NCBI RefSeq assembly: GCF_010211755.1
Contig: NZ_PDWR01000001.1
Span: 1-64,000 of the forward strand
From: Pseudoxanthomonas sangjuensis
GTDB taxonomy: Bacteria; Pseudomonadota; Gammaproteobacteria; Xanthomonadales; Xanthomonadaceae
Length of the DNA stretch: 64,000 bases
Direction: 5' to 3'
Positions within the stretch are counted from its first letter, which is position 1, and each line of letters opens with the position of its first letter. The translations under genes and the position numbers were made by a program. Below the pieces are notes generated by a model that searched no databases, was not told where the DNA came from, and saw only the letters and a list, made by a program, of their open reading frames with translations. Positions 18,745 to 28,511 of the stretch are shown one piece after another.

Positions 18745-21663
18745 ATGCCAGGCAAGTTCATTACCGCAGTTGATCCGCCGTCCGACCTGTCCGTTTCGTG
18801 CAGCGAACGGATCGCCGCCGCCCTGCAGGGCCTGTTGCCGGAGGATGGCGCGGTCGCGGCGTGCTGGCGCGACCGGATCCTCGGCCCCGGCGGCGTCGCG
18901 GTGCCGGACCATGCGGCGGAACTGCACGAGCGGGCCGAGCGGGCGCTGGTCGAGGCCTCGGCCGGGCGCGGCGAGGGCGGGCCGCTGCTGTCGGCCTGGA
19001 ACACCGCCGACGGCAACGCGCGGGTGGCGGTGGCGGTATCGCTGCCGTCGGCGGGCGGGGCGGAGCGGCGCACCTGGTTGAAGCAGGCGCAGTCCCTGGT
19101 GGCGGCCGAACTCGACCTGGCGCGCGCGCGGCTGCGGATCGCCGCGCTGGAGAAATCCAAGCGCCTGCAGCAGGCGCTGTACGAGATCGCCGACCTCGCC
19201 GGCGCCGATCTGGAAATGACCGAGATGCTGCGCCGCGTGCACGCGGTGGTCGGCACGCTGATGTACGCGGAGAACTGCTACATCGTGCTGTACGACAACA
19301 CGCGCGACACGCTGCGCTTCCTGTATTTCGCCGACAAGCTGGATCCGTACGTCGCCGACCCGGACTGCGAATTCAGCGAAGAGGAAATGCCCAACAGCCT
19401 GACCTTCGCGCTGTTGCGCCACGGCCAGCCGATGCGCGGCCCGTCCGCGGAGGTGCGCGAGTCGCTGGGCATCGTCCGCGACCTCCGCCACGGCCCCGAC
19501 AGCCTCGACTGGCTCGGCGTGCCGATGCGCCGCGGCGACCTGGTCCTCGGGGCGGTCGTGGTGCAGAACTACGACACCCCGGCCAGCTACGACGACGAGG
19601 ACCGCGCGCTGCTGAGCTACGTGGCCCAGCACATCCTGACCGCGGTGGAACGGCGGCAGACGCACCTGGACATGGAGCGCCACATCGACGAGCGCACCCA
19701 CGAACTGCAGCGCGCCAACAGCGAACTGCACGCGGAGATCCTCGAGCGCAAGCGCGCCGAGAAACTGCAGCTGGCGCTGTTCCGGATCACCGAGCTGGCG
19801 ATGAACTCGGAGAGCCTGCAGCGTTTCTACGCCGACGTGCACGCGGTGGTCGACGACCTGATCCACGCGCGAAATTTCTTCATTGCGTTGCTGTCGGACG
19901 ACGGGGAAACCCTGGAATTCCCGTACTACACCGACCAGAACGAACCGCAGCCGCGTTCGCGCAGGCGCGGCAGGGGCCTGACCGAATACGTCATCGACAC
20001 CGAGCGGCCGCTGCTGGCCGACCGCGCCAGGCTCGACGCGCTGTCGGCGCAGGACGTGCTGCACGAACGCGGCCCGCGTTCGTACAGCTGGCTGGGCGTG
20101 CCGCTGTCCAGCGACGGCCACGTGTTCGGCGCGGTGGCGGTGCAGAGCTACACGCCGGAGATCAGCTTCACCCCGTACGACCAGAACCTGCTGACCTTCG
20201 TCGCCCACCACATCGGCAACGGCCTGGCCCGGCAGCGCGCGCAGGAGCGGCTGCGCGCGGCGCACGCGGAACTGGAGCAGCGGGTCGCGGAACGCACCCG
20301 CGAGCTGGCCGAGGCCAACGCCAACCTGATGACGCAGATCGGCGAGCGCCTGCGCGCCGAGCAGCGCCTGATCCACCAGGCCACCCACGACGACCTGACC
20401 GGGCTGCCGAACCGCGCGCACCTGCTCGAGCGCCTGGCCGCCGCGGTCGAGCGCGCGCGCGAAGACCCCGGCGAGGCGTTCGCCGTGCTGTTCCTCGATC
20501 TGGACCGCTTCAAGCTGGTCAACGACAGCATCGGCCACGCCGCCGGCGACGAGATGCTGGTCGAGGTCGCGCGGCGCATCACCGACGAGGCCGGGCCGGA
20601 CGACGTGGTCGCGCGGCTGGGCGGCGACGAGTTCGCGGTGCTGGTCCGGCGCGCGGGCGACGGGCTGGCGGCGGCGCGCACCCTCGCGGAGCGGCTGCTG
20701 GCCGCGCTGGGCAGGCCGGTGTGGGTGGCCGGTCGCGAACTGTTCCCGTCGACCAGCATCGGCATTGCCGCGTGGCATCCGCGCTACCGCAGCGGCGAGG
20801 AACTGCTGCGCGATGCCGACGCGGCGATGTACCGCGCCAAGTCGCACGGCCGCGACCGCTGCGAACTGTTCGACGAGGCGATGCGCGAGGCGGTGATCCG
20901 CGCGCTGGACCTGGACGCGGACCTGCGCCGCGCGATCAACAACCGCGACTTCGTGCCGCACTACCAGCCGATCGTGCGCCTGCGCGACGGCCGCGTGGTC
21001 GGCCACGAAGCGCTGCTGCGCTGGCGCCACGAGGGCCGCGGCCTGCTGTCGCCCAACGAATTCATCGGCCTCGGCGAGGAAAGCGGCCTGATCGAGCAGG
21101 TCGACTGGCTGGTGTACGAACAGGTCGCGCAGCGCATCGCGCGCGGCGGGCAGGGCTATGTCTCGGTGAACGTGTCGCCGCGGCACTTCCATTCGCCGGA
21201 TTTCGTCGACCGCCTGCTGGCGATGTTCGACGCGGCCGGCGCCGATCCGTCGCGCCTGCGCCTGGAAATCACCGAGGTCGCGCTGCTCGACGACGCGCCG
21301 CGCACGCTGCGCAGCCTGAATACCTTGCGCCAGCACGGGGCGCTGGCCTTCCTCGACGACTTCGGCACCGGCTTCTCGGCGCTGTCGTACCTGCACCGCT
21401 TCCCGATCTCGGTGCTGAAGATCGACCGCAGCTTCGTCGCCGGCATCGGCGACGCGGAGCGGCCGGAAAGCCTGGCGCTGGTGCGCGCGATCGTGGCGCT
21501 GGCGAACACGCTGGAGATCGAAACCGTGGCCGAGGGCGTGGAGACGCCGTTGCAACTGCAGGCGCTGCGCGAGCTGGGCTGCACCTATGCGCAGGGCTAC
21601 CTGCTGGGGCGCCCGTCCGCCGAGATGAGCGCGGCCGATGCCGGGATCGCCGTGAGCGCCTGA
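18745..21663 (+). CDS. GAF-GAF-GGDEF-EAL cyclic-di-GMP turnover protein
   Basis: The 972-aa protein has two GAF-like sensor domains (about 150-300 and 340-500) separated by a coiled coil. A second coiled coil (RVAERTRELAEANANL) leads to a GGDEF domain with intact GGDEF at 626-630, and then an EAL domain. The EAL domain retains EALLRW (755-760), NVSPRHFHSP, LEITE, DDFGTGFS, KIDRSFV and AEGVET, so phosphodiesterase activity is plausible. No RxxD inhibitory site sits five residues before GGDEF (it reads GPDD). There is no transmembrane segment, so it is cytosolic. Both catalytic domains look intact, so net activity cannot be predicted. Confidence 0.93.
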   Translation: MPGKFITAVDPPSDLSVSCSERIAAALQGLLPEDGAVAACWRDRILGPGGVAVPDHAAELHERAERALVEASAGRGEGGPLLSAWNTADGNARVAVAVSLPSAGGAERRTWLKQAQSLVAAELDLARARLRIAALEKSKRLQQALYEIADLAGADLEMTEMLRRVHAVVGTLMYAENCYIVLYDNTRDTLRFLYFADKLDPYVADPDCEFSEEEMPNSLTFALLRHGQPMRGPSAEVRESLGIVRDLRHGPDSLDWLGVPMRRGDLVLGAVVVQNYDTPASYDDEDRALLSYVAQHILTAVERRQTHLDMERHIDERTHELQRANSELHAEILERKRAEKLQLALFRITELAMNSESLQRFYADVHAVVDDLIHARNFFIALLSDDGETLEFPYYTDQNEPQPRSRRRGRGLTEYVIDTERPLLADRARLDALSAQDVLHERGPRSYSWLGVPLSSDGHVFGAVAVQSYTPEISFTPYDQNLLTFVAHHIGNGLARQRAQERLRAAHAELEQRVAERTRELAEANANLMTQIGERLRAEQRLIHQATHDDLTGLPNRAHLLERLAAAVERAREDPGEAFAVLFLDLDRFKLVNDSIGHAAGDEMLVEVARRITDEAGPDDVVARLGGDEFAVLVRRAGDGLAAARTLAERLLAALGRPVWVAGRELFPSTSIGIAAWHPRYRSGEELLRDADAAMYRAKSHGRDRCELFDEAMREAVIRALDLDADLRRAINNRDFVPHYQPIVRLRDGRVVGHEALLRWRHEGRGLLSPNEFIGLGEESGLIEQVDWLVYEQVAQRIARGGQGYVSVNVSPRHFHSPDFVDRLLAMFDAAGADPSRLRLEITEVALLDDAPRTLRSLNTLRQHGALAFLDDFGTGFSALSYLHRFPISVLKIDRSFVAGIGDAERPESLALVRAIVALANTLEIETVAEGVETPLQLQALRELGCTYAQGYLLGRPSAEMSAADAGIAVSA

Positions 21664-21673
21664 CCATCGCCCG

Positions 21674-21707
21674 GCATCGGCCGGCTCCGTGCGGGCCGGA
21701 CCGATGC
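21674..21707. terminator. Hairpin between convergent genes, possible terminator
   Basis: GCATCGG-CCGGC pairs with GCCGG-(A)-CCGATGC, a 12-base-pair stem with one bulge. It lies 11 bases after the GGDEF-EAL stop. A T-rich stretch follows only 13 bases later, so intrinsic termination would be weak. Confidence 0.35.
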
Positions 21708-21742
21708 ATCGGCGCGAACGGTTTCTTCTTTCGCGACAGGCT

Positions 21743-23437
21743 CTACTCCTCCGCGGCGATGGCGGGCGCGGCCTTGTCCCGCACGACGAGGCTGCGCGCC
21801 CGCGCGACCAGTTCGACGAATTCGCCGCGCTGGCCGAAGCGGTCGGCGCCGCGCGCGTCGCGTGCCAGTGCGGCGACTTCGTCCCAGCCCCAGCCGTCGA
21901 TGTGGGTACCGCCGCGCAGCAGGTCGGCGTACGCCGCGACCGCGCTGGCGAAACGGAACGACTCGCTCGGCCGCGCGACCAGCGCATCGCGGCGAACCGG
22001 CGTTTCGATCAGCCGGCTGGCGTCGGCGCCGGGCAGTTTGTAGCGCAGGCGCAGGTGCGCCAGTTCGCCCGGGTGCGCGTCGGCGGCCGGCGCGGCGCTG
22101 CCGTAACGCAACGGCGGCAGGCGCTGCGCGGAAGAGCCGACCGGGACGATCTCGTACATCGCGGTGACCTCGTGGCCGGCGCCGATGTCGCCGGCATCGA
22201 CCTTGTCGTTGGCGAAGTCCTCGCGCGCCAGCAGCCGGTTTTCGTAGCCGACCAGGCGGTATTCGGCCACTTCCGCCGGGTTGAATTCGACCTGGATCTT
22301 CACGTCGCGGGCGATGGTCAGCAGGGTCGACTGCATTTCCTCGACCAGTACCTTGCGCGCTTCGTCCGGCGTGTCGATGTAGGCGTGGTTGCCGTCGCCG
22401 ACGTCGGCCAGACGCTCGGCCAGCGCGTCGTTGTAGTTGCCCTGGCCGAAACCCAGCGTGGTCAGGGCGATGCCGGACTTGCGCTGGTCGGCGACCAGGG
22501 GTTCCAGCGCGTTCTGGTCGATGGTGCCGACGTTGAAGTCGCCATCGGTGGCGAGGATCACCCGGTTGACGCCATCCTTCACGAAGGCCTGCTTCGCCAT
22601 CGCGTAGGCCAGGCGGATGCCGTCGCCGCCATTGGTGCTGCCGCCGGCCTCGAGGCGGTCGAGCGCAGCGAGGATGTCGCCGCGGTTCGCGCCGGAAGTC
22701 GGTGGCAGTACCAGCCCGGCCGAACCCGCGTACACCACCATCGACACGCGGTCCTGCGGGCGCAGCTGCTTGGCCAGCTGGCGCAGCGATTCCTTCACCA
22801 GCGGCAGCTTGTCCGGCGAGTTCATCGAGCCCGAGGTATCGATCAGGAACACCAGGTTGGCCGGCGGCAGGATCGCCTTCGGCACGTCGTAGCCCTTGAT
22901 GCCGATCATCAGCAGCTGCCGCTGCGCATTCCACGGCGCGGCCGCCAGTTCGGTGGTCACGCGGAACGGGGTTCCGCGGTCGGCCGGCGCCGGATGGCCG
23001 TAGCGGAAATAGTTGAGGAATTCCTCGGCGCGCACCGCGTCGGCCGGCGGGCGCACGCCTCCGCGCAGCATCCGCCGCACGTTGCTGTAGCTGCCGGTGT
23101 CGACGTCGATCGAGAAGGTGGACACCGGCTGCTCGCTGGCGCGGTGCACCGGATTGTCGTCGTGGCCGGCGTATTTCTCGGTGTTGGCGGGCTGGGTGTA
23201 GTAATCCGCGGGCGCGGCGGCGTAGGCGAGCATCTTTGCCGGTGCGGGCGGCGGCGCGAGCTGCGCCATGCGCTTTTCCGCGGCCCGCACGCGCGTGCCG
23301 GTCACGATGACAGAGTCGAGAGCGGCTTCCTGCGCCCGCTCTTCCGCGGCGGCGGCTTCCTGGCGTGCGGCGGGATTGGACTGGCAGGCGGCGAGCAGGG
23401 CGACGGCGAGCAGGGTGGCGCGGTGGCGGCGTTGCAT
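21743..23437 (-). CDS. von Willebrand factor A domain lipoprotein (YfbK-like)
   Basis: The 564-aa product has a short lipoprotein signal (LLAVALLAACQS, Cys18). An N-terminal YfbK-type domain follows (about 95-185, VSTFSIDVDTGSYSNVRRML), then a VWA domain with the MIDAS motif FLIDTSGSM and ATDGDFNVG. A C-terminal beta-rich domain follows. Relatives are envelope proteins of unknown function in many proteobacteria. Residues LDSVIVTGTRVR after the signal peptide look like a TonB-dependent receptor TonB box, although there is no receptor here. It is convergent with the GGDEF-EAL gene and downstream of xseA. Confidence 0.88.
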   Translation of the reverse strand: MQRRHRATLLAVALLAACQSNPAARQEAAAAEERAQEAALDSVIVTGTRVRAAEKRMAQLAPPPAPAKMLAYAAAPADYYTQPANTEKYAGHDDNPVHRASEQPVSTFSIDVDTGSYSNVRRMLRGGVRPPADAVRAEEFLNYFRYGHPAPADRGTPFRVTTELAAAPWNAQRQLLMIGIKGYDVPKAILPPANLVFLIDTSGSMNSPDKLPLVKESLRQLAKQLRPQDRVSMVVYAGSAGLVLPPTSGANRGDILAALDRLEAGGSTNGGDGIRLAYAMAKQAFVKDGVNRVILATDGDFNVGTIDQNALEPLVADQRKSGIALTTLGFGQGNYNDALAERLADVGDGNHAYIDTPDEARKVLVEEMQSTLLTIARDVKIQVEFNPAEVAEYRLVGYENRLLAREDFANDKVDAGDIGAGHEVTAMYEIVPVGSSAQRLPPLRYGSAAPAADAHPGELAHLRLRYKLPGADASRLIETPVRRDALVARPSESFRFASAVAAYADLLRGGTHIDGWGWDEVAALARDARGADRFGQRGEFVELVARARSLVVRDKAAPAIAAEE

Positions 23438-23505
23438 GGCGGTTCTCCCGTGGTGGACGGGAGGTTCAACGCACGGGCGGCCGGGGCGGGGTTAACGCCG
23501 GCCGA

Positions 23506-24849
23506 TCATTTTTCGACGCGCAAGTCGAGGTCGCCGTCGGAGAGCCGGGCGCGCAGTCGTTCGCCGCCTTCGACCTGCGCCACCGAGCGCACCACCGTGC
23601 CGTCGGCCTGGCAGAGGATGCTGTAGCCGCGCGCCACCGTGGCCAGCGGGCTGACCGCTTCCAGCGAGCGCGCCAGCCCGCGCAGTTTCAGCGCGTCGCC
23701 CTGCAACTGCCGGGCGATGGCCGCCTGCGCGCGCGGACCGAGCGCGAGCAGGCGCTCGCGCAGGATCGCCAGCCGGCGCTGCGGCTGGGTGGCGCGCAGC
23801 ACCGCCGCGGCGTGGCGAAGCTGTGCGCGGTGCCGGTCGAGCCGCGCCTGCCACAGTGCATCGAGCCGGCGCCGCGCTTCTTCCTGCCGGCGCTGCAACA
23901 GCAGCAGCCGCGCTTGCGGCCGCAACGCCTGCAGCCGCAGCGAGGCGCGGTCGGCGCGCTGCATGGCGTTGCGCAGCCGGTGCGTTTGCAGCGTGGCCAG
24001 CCTTCGCTGCAGCGTTTGCAGGCGCGCGGCCAGGTCGCGGCGATCCGGGACCAGCAACTCCGCCGCGGCCGATGGCGTCGGCGCACGCAGGTCGGCGGCG
24101 AAATCGGCGAGGGTGAAGTCGGTTTCGTGGCCGACCGCCGAGACGACCGGCGTCGGCGATGCGGCGATCGCGCGGGCCAGCGCCTCGTCGTTGAACGCCC
24201 ACAGGTCTTCCAGCGAACCGCCGCCGCGCGCCAGCAGCACCACGTCGTAGCGTCCGCTGGCCGCCGCGCGCTTCAGCAGCGAAACGATCTGCGCCGCGGC
24301 GGCGTCGCCCTGCACCAGGCTGGGCAGCACGTCGACTTCGAGCAACGGGAAACGCCGCGACAGCACGCTGAGCACGTCGCGCACCGCCGCGCCGGTCGGC
24401 GAGGTGATGACCGCGAGGCGGCGTACGTGCGCGGGCAGGGGGCGCTTGCGTCCCGGGTCGAACAGGCCCTCGGCGGCCAGCCTGGCCTTCAGTTGCTCGA
24501 AGGCGCGGCGCAGCGCGCCTTCGCCGGCTTCCTCCATGTGGTCGAGCACCAGCTGGTAATCGCCGCGCGCCTCGTACAGGGTCAGGCGGCCGCGCGCGAG
24601 CACGCGCAGCCCCTCGCGCGGCTGGAACTTCAGCCAGGTGCTCTTCGGCTTGAACATCGCGCAGCGGACCTGCGCGCGCTCGTCCTTCAGGGTGAAGTAC
24701 AGGTGCCCGGAGGCGGGGCGAGTGACGTTGCCCAGCTCGCCCTCGACCCAGACCAGCGGGAAGGCGTCTTCCAGCAGGTTGCGGGCCAGCGTGTTCAGCT
24801 GGCTGGGGGTCAGGATGTCGCGTTCGGGGGCGTCGAGCATGTCCGGCAT
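23506..24849 (-). CDS. xseA: Exodeoxyribonuclease VII large subunit
   Basis: The 447-aa protein degrades single-stranded DNA together with XseB. It has the N-terminal OB domain ([21 protein letters not shown]) and the catalytic core ([52 protein letters not shown]). A long Arg-rich coiled coil and a C-terminal region ([10 protein letters not shown]) follow. Length matches E. coli. MPDML gives two possible ATG starts (24849 and 24840). The start codon lies at the edge of an inverted repeat. The small subunit gene xseB is not in this window. Confidence 0.95.
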   Translation of the reverse strand: MPDMLDAPERDILTPSQLNTLARNLLEDAFPLVWVEGELGNVTRPASGHLYFTLKDERAQVRCAMFKPKSTWLKFQPREGLRVLARGRLTLYEARGDYQLVLDHMEEAGEGALRRAFEQLKARLAAEGLFDPGRKRPLPAHVRRLAVITSPTGAAVRDVLSVLSRRFPLLEVDVLPSLVQGDAAAAQIVSLLKRAAASGRYDVVLLARGGGSLEDLWAFNDEALARAIAASPTPVVSAVGHETDFTLADFAADLRAPTPSAAAELLVPDRRDLAARLQTLQRRLATLQTHRLRNAMQRADRASLRLQALRPQARLLLLQRRQEEARRRLDALWQARLDRHRAQLRHAAAVLRATQPQRRLAILRERLLALGPRAQAAIARQLQGDALKLRGLARSLEAVSPLATVARGYSILCQADGTVVRSVAQVEGGERLRARLSDGDLDLRVEK

Positions 24850-24928
24850 TGTAGAGCGGGGCCTGCACCGCTGCTTTCCGCGTCGTCGCGGGGCCGCAAG
24901 GGCAGCGGGGCAAGCCCCGCTCTACAAT
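24848..24928. repeat. Intergenic inverted repeat (REP-like)
   Basis: ATTGTAGAGCGGGG (24848-24861) is the exact reverse complement of CCCCGCTCTACAAT (24915-24928). An internal GGGGCAAGCCCC adds to the right end. It fills the space between the divergent xseA and ispG. The GTAGAGCGG end resembles the GTAGGAGCGG arms of the element at 61261. Confidence 0.7.
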
Positions 24929-24934
24929 AGGCGG

Positions 24935-26182
24935 ATGAAGAACATCGAAGCCCGTCCCGCCGTTCCCGCGCCGCGCCGCGTGACCCATGCCGTGGACATC
25001 GGCGGCGTCATCGTCGGCGGCGACCGCCCGGTCGTCGTGCAGTCGATGACCAATACCGATACCGCCGATGTCGCCTCCAGCGCGAAGCAGGTCGCCGAAC
25101 TGTGGCGCGCCGGCTCGGAACTGGTGCGGCTGACCGTCAACAATCCGGAAGCGGCCGCGGCGATCCCGCGCATCCGCGAGAAGCTGGACATGATGGGCGT
25201 CGACGTGCCGCTGATCGGCGACTTCCACTACAACGGCCACCAGTTGCTGGAGCGCGAGCCGGCCTGCGCCGAGGCGCTGGCCAAATACCGGATCAACCCC
25301 GGCAACGTCGGTTTCGGCAAGAAGAAGGACGTGCAGTTCGCACAGCTGATCGAGTTCGCGATCCGATACGGGAAGCCGGTCCGCATCGGCGCGAACTGGG
25401 GCTCGCTGGACCAGGCTCTGGCCGCGCAGCTGATGGACGAGAACTCGCGGCTGCCCGAGCCGCACGACGCCGCGCAGGTGCTGCGCGAGGCGCTGATCCG
25501 TTCGGCGCTGGATTCGGCCGAGCGCGCGGTCGAACTGGGCCTGCCGCGCGAGCGCATCGTGCTGTCGGCCAAGGTCAGCGGCGTGCAGGAGCTGATCGCG
25601 GTCTACCGCGACCTGTCCAGGCGCAGCCAGTTCGCGCTGCACCTCGGCCTGACCGAAGCCGGCATCGGCAGCAAGGGCATCGTCGCCTCCAGCGCGGCGC
25701 TGGCGGTGCTGCTGCAGGAAGGCATCGGCGACACCATCCGCATCTCGCTGACGCCGGAGCCGGGCGCGTCGCGCACGCAGGAAGTCGTCGTCGCGCAGGA
25801 ATTGCTGCAGACCACCGGCCTGCGTGCGTTCACGCCGATGGTGACGGCGTGCCCCGGCTGCGGCCGCACCACGTCGGAGTTCTTCCAGGAACTGGCCAAG
25901 GTGGTGCAGAACCACGTGCGCGCGAAGATGCCGGAGTGGAAGTACAGCCATCCGGGCGCGGAGAACATGACCCTGGCGGTGATGGGCTGCGTGGTCAACG
26001 GCCCCGGCGAATCGCGCCACGCCAACATCGGCATCTCGCTGCCCGGCACCGGCGAAGCGCCGGCCGCGCCGGTGTTCGTCGACGGCGAGAAGACGGTGAC
26101 GCTGCGCGGCGAGAACATCGCGCAGGAGTTCATCGCGCTGGTCGACGACTACGTCGAGAAGAAGTACGCCGCGAAGGCGTGA
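24935..26182 (+). CDS. ispG: 4-hydroxy-3-methylbut-2-en-1-yl diphosphate synthase
   Basis: IspG (GcpE) reductively converts MEcPP to HMBPP, the penultimate MEP-pathway step, using a [4Fe-4S] cluster. The 415-aa product has the cluster cysteines Cys306, Cys309 (ACPGCGRT) and Cys352 ([10 protein letters not shown]). The N-terminal TIM barrel includes [12 protein letters not shown] and RINPGNVG. Start [10 protein letters not shown] is at the ATG six bases after the inverted repeat. Together with dxr at 44867-46072 this shows use of the MEP isoprenoid pathway. Confidence 0.97.
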   Translation: MKNIEARPAVPAPRRVTHAVDIGGVIVGGDRPVVVQSMTNTDTADVASSAKQVAELWRAGSELVRLTVNNPEAAAAIPRIREKLDMMGVDVPLIGDFHYNGHQLLEREPACAEALAKYRINPGNVGFGKKKDVQFAQLIEFAIRYGKPVRIGANWGSLDQALAAQLMDENSRLPEPHDAAQVLREALIRSALDSAERAVELGLPRERIVLSAKVSGVQELIAVYRDLSRRSQFALHLGLTEAGIGSKGIVASSAALAVLLQEGIGDTIRISLTPEPGASRTQEVVVAQELLQTTGLRAFTPMVTACPGCGRTTSEFFQELAKVVQNHVRAKMPEWKYSHPGAENMTLAVMGCVVNGPGESRHANIGISLPGTGEAPAAPVFVDGEKTVTLRGENIAQEFIALVDDYVEKKYAAKA

Positions 26183-26195
26183 ACCCCCGGCTCAT

Positions 26196-26218
26196 CCCTC
26201 TCCCGCAAGGGGAGGGGG
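26196..26218. repeat. G/C-rich hairpin after ispG
   Basis: CCCTCTCCC and GGGAGGGGG (nine pairs with one G-U) close a five-base loop. No U tract follows on either strand, so it resembles a dispersed palindrome rather than a classical terminator. Confidence 0.45.
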
Positions 26219-26225
26219 AAAAGCG

Positions 26226-26786
26226 TTACGGCTTGCCGCCCGGCAGGTATTCCGCCGGCAGCGACAGCTTCGGGTTCTCCGCTTCCCACATCAGCGACAC
26301 CACCCACCAGCGCTTGCCGTCGTGCATCAGCTGGATGCTGTTGATGCCGCGCATGACGTGGCCGTCCGCGTCCAGCTTGCCTTCGTAGGTGCTGAACACG
26401 TGGGCGATGTGGCCGAAGCGTTCGGTGCGGCGCGCCAGTTCGCGTTCGTGGAAGCCCTTTTCGACCAGCAACGGGCCGGAGCTCGCGATGTAGTCGCTGA
26501 CCTGCAGCAGGCGCATGCCGGCGCTGTCGTCGGGGCGCACGCCGACCGGCATCATCCGCCCGGTGGGGACGAACAGCGAGCGCAGGCGGTTCCAGTCGCG
26601 CGCCTGCCCGGCCGGGCCGGAAATCACGTCGTACAGCGCGGCGACGATCGCATCGAGGCTGGCCACGTCCTTGTCCGCGGCGGCCGGTACGTTGAAGTTC
26701 ACCGGTTGCGCGGGCGGCGTGGCGGGAGCCTGGGCAAGGGCCGGTGTGGCGAGTGCGAGCAGCAGCAATGGCAGGGCGAGGCGCAT
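26226..26786 (-). CDS. Exported SnoaL/NTF2-like protein
   Basis: The 186-aa product has a clear Sec signal peptide (LALPLLLLALATPALA, cleavage after about residue 18). A domain typical of NTF2-like/SnoaL proteins follows: an alpha-helix (SLDAIVAALYDVISG), WNRLRSLFVPTGRM, and C-terminal strands ending in KRWWVVSLMWEAENP. No catalytic residues can be assigned. It is probably periplasmic. It lies alone between ispG (convergent) and the HD-GYP gene. Confidence 0.78.
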   Translation of the reverse strand: MRLALPLLLLALATPALAQAPATPPAQPVNFNVPAAADKDVASLDAIVAALYDVISGPAGQARDWNRLRSLFVPTGRMMPVGVRPDDSAGMRLLQVSDYIASSGPLLVEKGFHERELARRTERFGHIAHVFSTYEGKLDADGHVMRGINSIQLMHDGKRWWVVSLMWEAENPKLSLPAEYLPGGKP

Positions 26787-26896
26787 GGGCGTGATCCGCG
26801 GGAAGAAGGCGAATCAATAGCACCGGCCGGAACGCGGCACCCGTGCCGGAATGCACGGGAATGCCCCCGGCGCGTCCACTGTCCGCCGAGCTTGGC

Positions 26897-27490
26897 CTAT
26901 GCCACCCGCGCCGGGTGGTTTTCGATCAGCTCGGCGAACAGGTCGAACAGCCGCGGGTCGTGCTTGCTGCCGCGCTCTTCCCGCAGGATGCCCATGATCT
27001 GCGCATGGGGGCGCTTGCGCTGGTGCGGCCGTTCATCGGCCATCGCGTCGTAGCTGTCGGCCAGCCGGATCAGCCGCGACAGCAGCGGGATGCGCTCGCC
27101 GGACAGGCCGTCGGGATAACCGCTGCCGTCGAAGGCCTCGTGGTGGCCGCGGATGGCCTGGGAAATGACCCCGGCGTCGGCCAGGCCGGTCATCCGGAAG
27201 ATGCGCTCGCCCTGCTCGGAGTGGGCGCACATCACTTCCCATTCCCGGGTGTCCAGCCGGCCCTGCTTGAGCAGCACGCTGTCGGGCACGCCGATCTTGC
27301 CGATGTCATGGAAGCGCGCCGCGAAATGCAGTTGCCGCAACTCCGTCTTCTGCAGCCCGCAGGCCCTGCCCAGGTCGCGGGTCAGCCCGCAGACCCGGTC
27401 GGAGTGTTGCTGGGTCGGCCAATCGCGCTCGCGCAAGGCCGCGACCAGCGCGTCGGTGGGATCGGGGACTTGGAAGAGGTCCTGGCTCAA
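26897..27490 (-). CDS. Stand-alone HD-GYP domain protein (probable c-di-GMP phosphodiesterase)
   Basis: The 197-aa protein consists of essentially one HD-GYP domain. It has His29, HD at 61-62 with IGK (HDIGKIGVPD), and His90 in MCAHSEQGERIF. HHE at 116-118 is followed by FDGSGYPDGLSGERIP and the C-terminal DSYDAM. All metal-binding and signature residues seem present. There is no receiver or sensor domain. Phosphodiesterase activity towards c-di-GMP is inferred from the family. Confidence 0.9.
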   Translation of the reverse strand: MSQDLFQVPDPTDALVAALRERDWPTQQHSDRVCGLTRDLGRACGLQKTELRQLHFAARFHDIGKIGVPDSVLLKQGRLDTREWEVMCAHSEQGERIFRMTGLADAGVISQAIRGHHEAFDGSGYPDGLSGERIPLLSRLIRLADSYDAMADERPHQRKRPHAQIMGILREERGSKHDPRLFDLFAELIENHPARVA

Positions 27491-27596
27491 CGCTGTTCGC
27501 GGGCTACGGCGTGGAATCGGTCGCGGGATTCCGCTGGTGCGGCGCGGCGATTCTAGGGAGTCGGCCGCAAAAAGTCACATTTGGGCCGCGGTTCGC

Positions 27597-28511
27597 TTAC
27601 TCGCCCGGCTTGGCCGCCGTGGTCGGTTCGCTGGAAGCCGCCTTGCGCGCCAGCAGCGCTTCGCGGTGGGCGATGTAGGCGTTCGCGCCGAGGATGATGC
27701 CGGCGCCGATCACGGTCCAGCGGTCGACGGATTCGCCGAACAGCCACCAGCCGAACGTCGCGACCAGCGGCAGTTGCATGAAGCTGATCGGCTGCAGCGC
27801 CGAGACCTCGCCCAGCCGCAGCGCGCGCGTCCACAGCACCTGCCCGGCGGTGCCGAGCAGGCCGGTCAGCGCCAGCCACAGCCATTCGATGCCGTGCGGC
27901 CAGGTCCACTGGAACAGCGCCGGGACCAGCGACAGCGGCACCCAGAACAGATAGGTGAAATAGACCACCGTGTCCGGCGGGTCCAGCCGCGCCAGCTGCT
28001 TGATCTGGATCGCGACCAGCGCGCTGAGCAGCGCCGCCAGCACCGCGACCAGCATGCCCGCGTTGAAGTCGCTGCCCGGGCGCAGCACCACCAGCACGCC
28101 GACGAAACCGGCCAGCACCGCCAGCCAGCGGCGCACGCGCACCTTCTCGCCCAGCCACAGCGCCGCGGCGATGGTGACGAACAGCGGCGTCGAATACGCC
28201 AGCGAGATCGCCTGCGAGATCGGCAGGTGGCCGATCGCCCAGAAGCCGCACAGCATCGACGCCAGGCCGATCACGGTGCGCACCACGTAGCGTTTCAGGT
28301 GCCGGGTGCGCGGCAGCGGTTCGCCGCGGCGCAGGACCAGCGGTAGCACGGCGAGCAGGCCGAAGAAGTTGCGGAAGAAGGCGATTTCGGTGGTCGCGGT
28401 CGTCGCCGAGGCCAGGCGGATCGCGACCGCCATCAGGCCGAAGGCCATGGTGCTGGCCAGCATCAGCAGCGCGGCCTGGACGTGCGGGTGGCGGTGGGTC
28501 TGGCTCACCAT
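27597..28511 (-). CDS. EamA/DMT-family transporter
   Basis: The 304-aa protein has ten predicted membrane helices in two EamA repeats. The first includes AFFRNFFGLLAVLPLVL and ISLAYSTPLFVTIAAALWLGEKV; the second includes LQPISFMQLPLVATFGWWLFGE. Members export small metabolites such as amino acids or nucleosides; the substrate here is not known. The ATG at 28511 overlaps the murB end by seven bases, and a GTG at 28508 would give a GTGA overlap. Confidence 0.88.
   Translation of the reverse strand: MVSQTHRHPHVQAALLMLASTMAFGLMAVAIRLASATTATTEIAFFRNFFGLLAVLPLVLRRGEPLPRTRHLKRYVVRTVIGLASMLCGFWAIGHLPISQAISLAYSTPLFVTIAAALWLGEKVRVRRWLAVLAGFVGVLVVLRPGSDFNAGMLVAVLAALLSALVAIQIKQLARLDPPDTVVYFTYLFWVPLSLVPALFQWTWPHGIEWLWLALTGLLGTAGQVLWTRALRLGEVSALQPISFMQLPLVATFGWWLFGESVDRWTVIGAGIILGANAYIAHREALLARKAASSEPTTAAKPGE

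Noticed and set aside
17944-21987. Minus-strand reading frame of over 1300 codons opposite the GGDEF-EAL gene
   Set aside because: It is only open because of GC-rich codon bias in the sense gene; its real part is the ECF sigma gene at the end. The remainder has His/Arg/Gly-rich composition without domains.
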